Shown: positions 63,092 to 64,000 of the stretch, piece by piece
How the letters are laid out: the number at the start of each line of letters is the position of its first letter
How positions within the stretch are numbered: the first letter of the stretch is position 1
Assembly: GCF_027943255.1 (NCBI RefSeq)
Contig: NC_072897.1
Span: 46,102,044 to 46,166,043, forward strand
Length of the DNA stretch: 64,000 nucleotides
Direction: 5' to 3'
Origin: Anastrepha obliqua
Lineage: Eukaryota; Arthropoda; Insecta; Diptera; Tephritidae
Translations under genes and position numbers: made by a program
Notes under the pieces: model-generated
Database searches by the model: none
Told to the model about the DNA's origin: nothing
The model's input: only the letters and a program-made list of their open reading frames with translations

Positions 63092-64000
63092 AAGGGTGTT
63101 TTTTTAGAGGTTAGGTTTTCACGTTGGCACTACTTTTTTCGTAGATGGTCTTTTTGACCGCTGTCACTTGATTTATGCTCAGTTTGGTTTGCCATTTCAT
63201 AATGAATAGACTTACACCTGAACAACGTTTGCAAATCGTGCAAATTTATTACGAAAATAATGGTTCGGTTCGCGCGACGCATCGAAGAAAATTTTGTTCA
63301 GCGATGAAGCTCACTTTTGGTTGAATGGGTATGTCAATAAGCAAAATTGTCGCATTTGGAGTGAACATAATCCACAAGCCATTGCTGAGACACTGTTACA
63401 GCCTCAAAAAGTCACTGTTTGGTGTGCTCTATGGGCAGAGGGAATCATTGGTCCATATTTCTTTAAAAATGAAGCCGGCCATAATGTTACAGTCAATGGA
63501 GAGCGCTATAGAGCCATGATTAATGACTTTTTCGTGCCTGAATTGGACGATGTTGATGTGGACGACCTTTGGTTCCAACAAGACGGCGCTACATGCCATA
63601 CAGCCAACGCAACAATCGATTTATTGAAGGAAACTTTTGGTGAGCGCATTATCTCGCGCCGTGGACCTGTGGCGTGGCCTCCAAGATCGTGCGATATAAC
63701 ACCGCTGGACTATTTCTTGTGGGGCTATGTGAAGTCGCTTGTCTACGCAGATAAGCCCGAGACGATTGACGTCTTGGAAGAGAATATTCGGCGCGTTATT
63801 GCTGACATACGGCCCCAATTGCTGCAAAAAGTGGTCGAAAATTGGGCCTCTCGACTGGAACTTATTCGAGCCAGCCGCGGCGGCCACTTGCCCGAAATCA
63901 TTTTTAAAACATAATGGCAAACCCTTATCTTTATAATAAAGCTAAATTCTTGGCCATAACATTAAACTATATACGTTTTATTTCATCTTGAAAACCTAAC
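63092..64000 (+). mobile_element. DD41D element V, DNA-binding region deleted, runs off the window
   Basis: Left end AAGGGTGTTTTTTTAGAGGT after TA (63090-63091). The last bases (CTTGAAAACCTAAC) are the inverted counterpart of GTTAGGTTTTC at 63110, so the right end is just beyond 64000. It inserted into the second copy of element R. The 5' untranslated region, the first codons and the whole catalytic domain are present; about 400 bp of the DNA-binding region are missing. Confidence 0.9.
63202..63914 (+). pseudogene. DD41D transposase with intact catalytic domain but no DNA-binding domain
   Basis: The ATG at 63202 starts MNRLTPEQRLQIVQIYYENN. After GSVR (near 63273) the sequence jumps to the catalytic domain in another frame: KILFSDEAHFWLNGYVNKQN, VTVWCALWAEGIIGPYFF, VTVNGERYRAMINDFFVPEL, DDLWFQQDGATCHTANATID, RSCDITPLDYFLWGYVKSLV and SRGGHLPEIIFKT, stop at 63912-63914. 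All three Asps are present, with 41 residues between the last two. The catalytic half has no disruption. Confidence 0.9.

Noticed and set aside
1..64000. Host protein-coding genes
   Set aside because: Every frame with recognisable similarity belongs to a transposable element. Remaining frames over 60 codons are antisense or out-of-frame shadows, or low-complexity AT-rich text.
1..64000. CRISPR arrays, bacterial operons, riboswitches
   Set aside because: No regularly spaced short repeats. Elements, splice-like signals and composition are those of an insect nuclear genome.

Overview
This window looks like repeat-packed intergenic or heterochromatic DNA from a higher dipteran, most probably a tephritid fruit fly. 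That assignment is inferred from element content: many DD41D 'rosa'-type Tc1/mariner elements, maT and mariner elements, LOA-, CR1-, jockey-, RTE- and R1-type non-LTR retrotransposons, a tRNA-headed SINE, and abundant CATA/TATG microsatellites. I recognise no host protein gene, tRNA gene, rRNA gene or CRISPR array. Nearly all coding sequence belongs to transposable elements, and most of it is broken.

Three transposase reading frames look intact: a mariner (2800-3825), a hAT (13194-15014, minus) and a DD41D element (22616-23677). A fourth, a hAT at 39598-41326, is interrupted by one frameshift.

Layout. 1-2117: two Tc1 relics, the second with intact inverted repeats but a deleted 3' half. 2618-3901: complete mariner with TA duplications. 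4437-15119: a deep nest, probably a DD41D element that received a LOA-type retrotransposon (about 4776-12175; itself broken by a CR1-type element at 6445-9062 carrying a hAT fragment), a second DD41D copy (from 12568) and a hAT element (12855 to about 15050). 15652-17333: unclassified element with about 50-bp terminal inverted repeats, whose left part recurs at 62121-63089. 17560-20410: Tc1, RTE and CR1 scraps. 21468-24066: maT element split by the intact DD41D element (22503-23815), followed at once by an internally deleted DD41D derivative (24073-24616). 24690-24835: Ty3/gypsy scrap. 25532-31475: CR1-type element interrupted by an R1-clade fragment, a deleted mariner and a DD41D element. 32190-33235: maT relic. 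34240-37640: SINE copies, an I-like retrotransposon, RTE and ORF1 scraps. 37905-41618: hAT element with a perfect 8-bp duplication, sitting in the 3' end of another retrotransposon. 41800-44762: CR1 type with an embedded LOA fragment. 46640-51960: LOA type with an embedded jockey and a SINE. 52240-54480: RTE and jockey. 56450-60460: R1 type with an embedded mariner. 61066-64000: RTE and LOA scraps, a MITE, the second copy of the unclassified element, and a DD41D element lacking its DNA-binding region that runs off the window end.

The relics are related mainly by insertion order. Old non-LTR elements served as targets for DNA transposons; TA, 8-bp and 7-14-bp target duplications let many of these events be ordered. 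The stretch 54480-56440 has the fewest element signatures and is the likeliest place for unique host sequence, but I see no gene in it.
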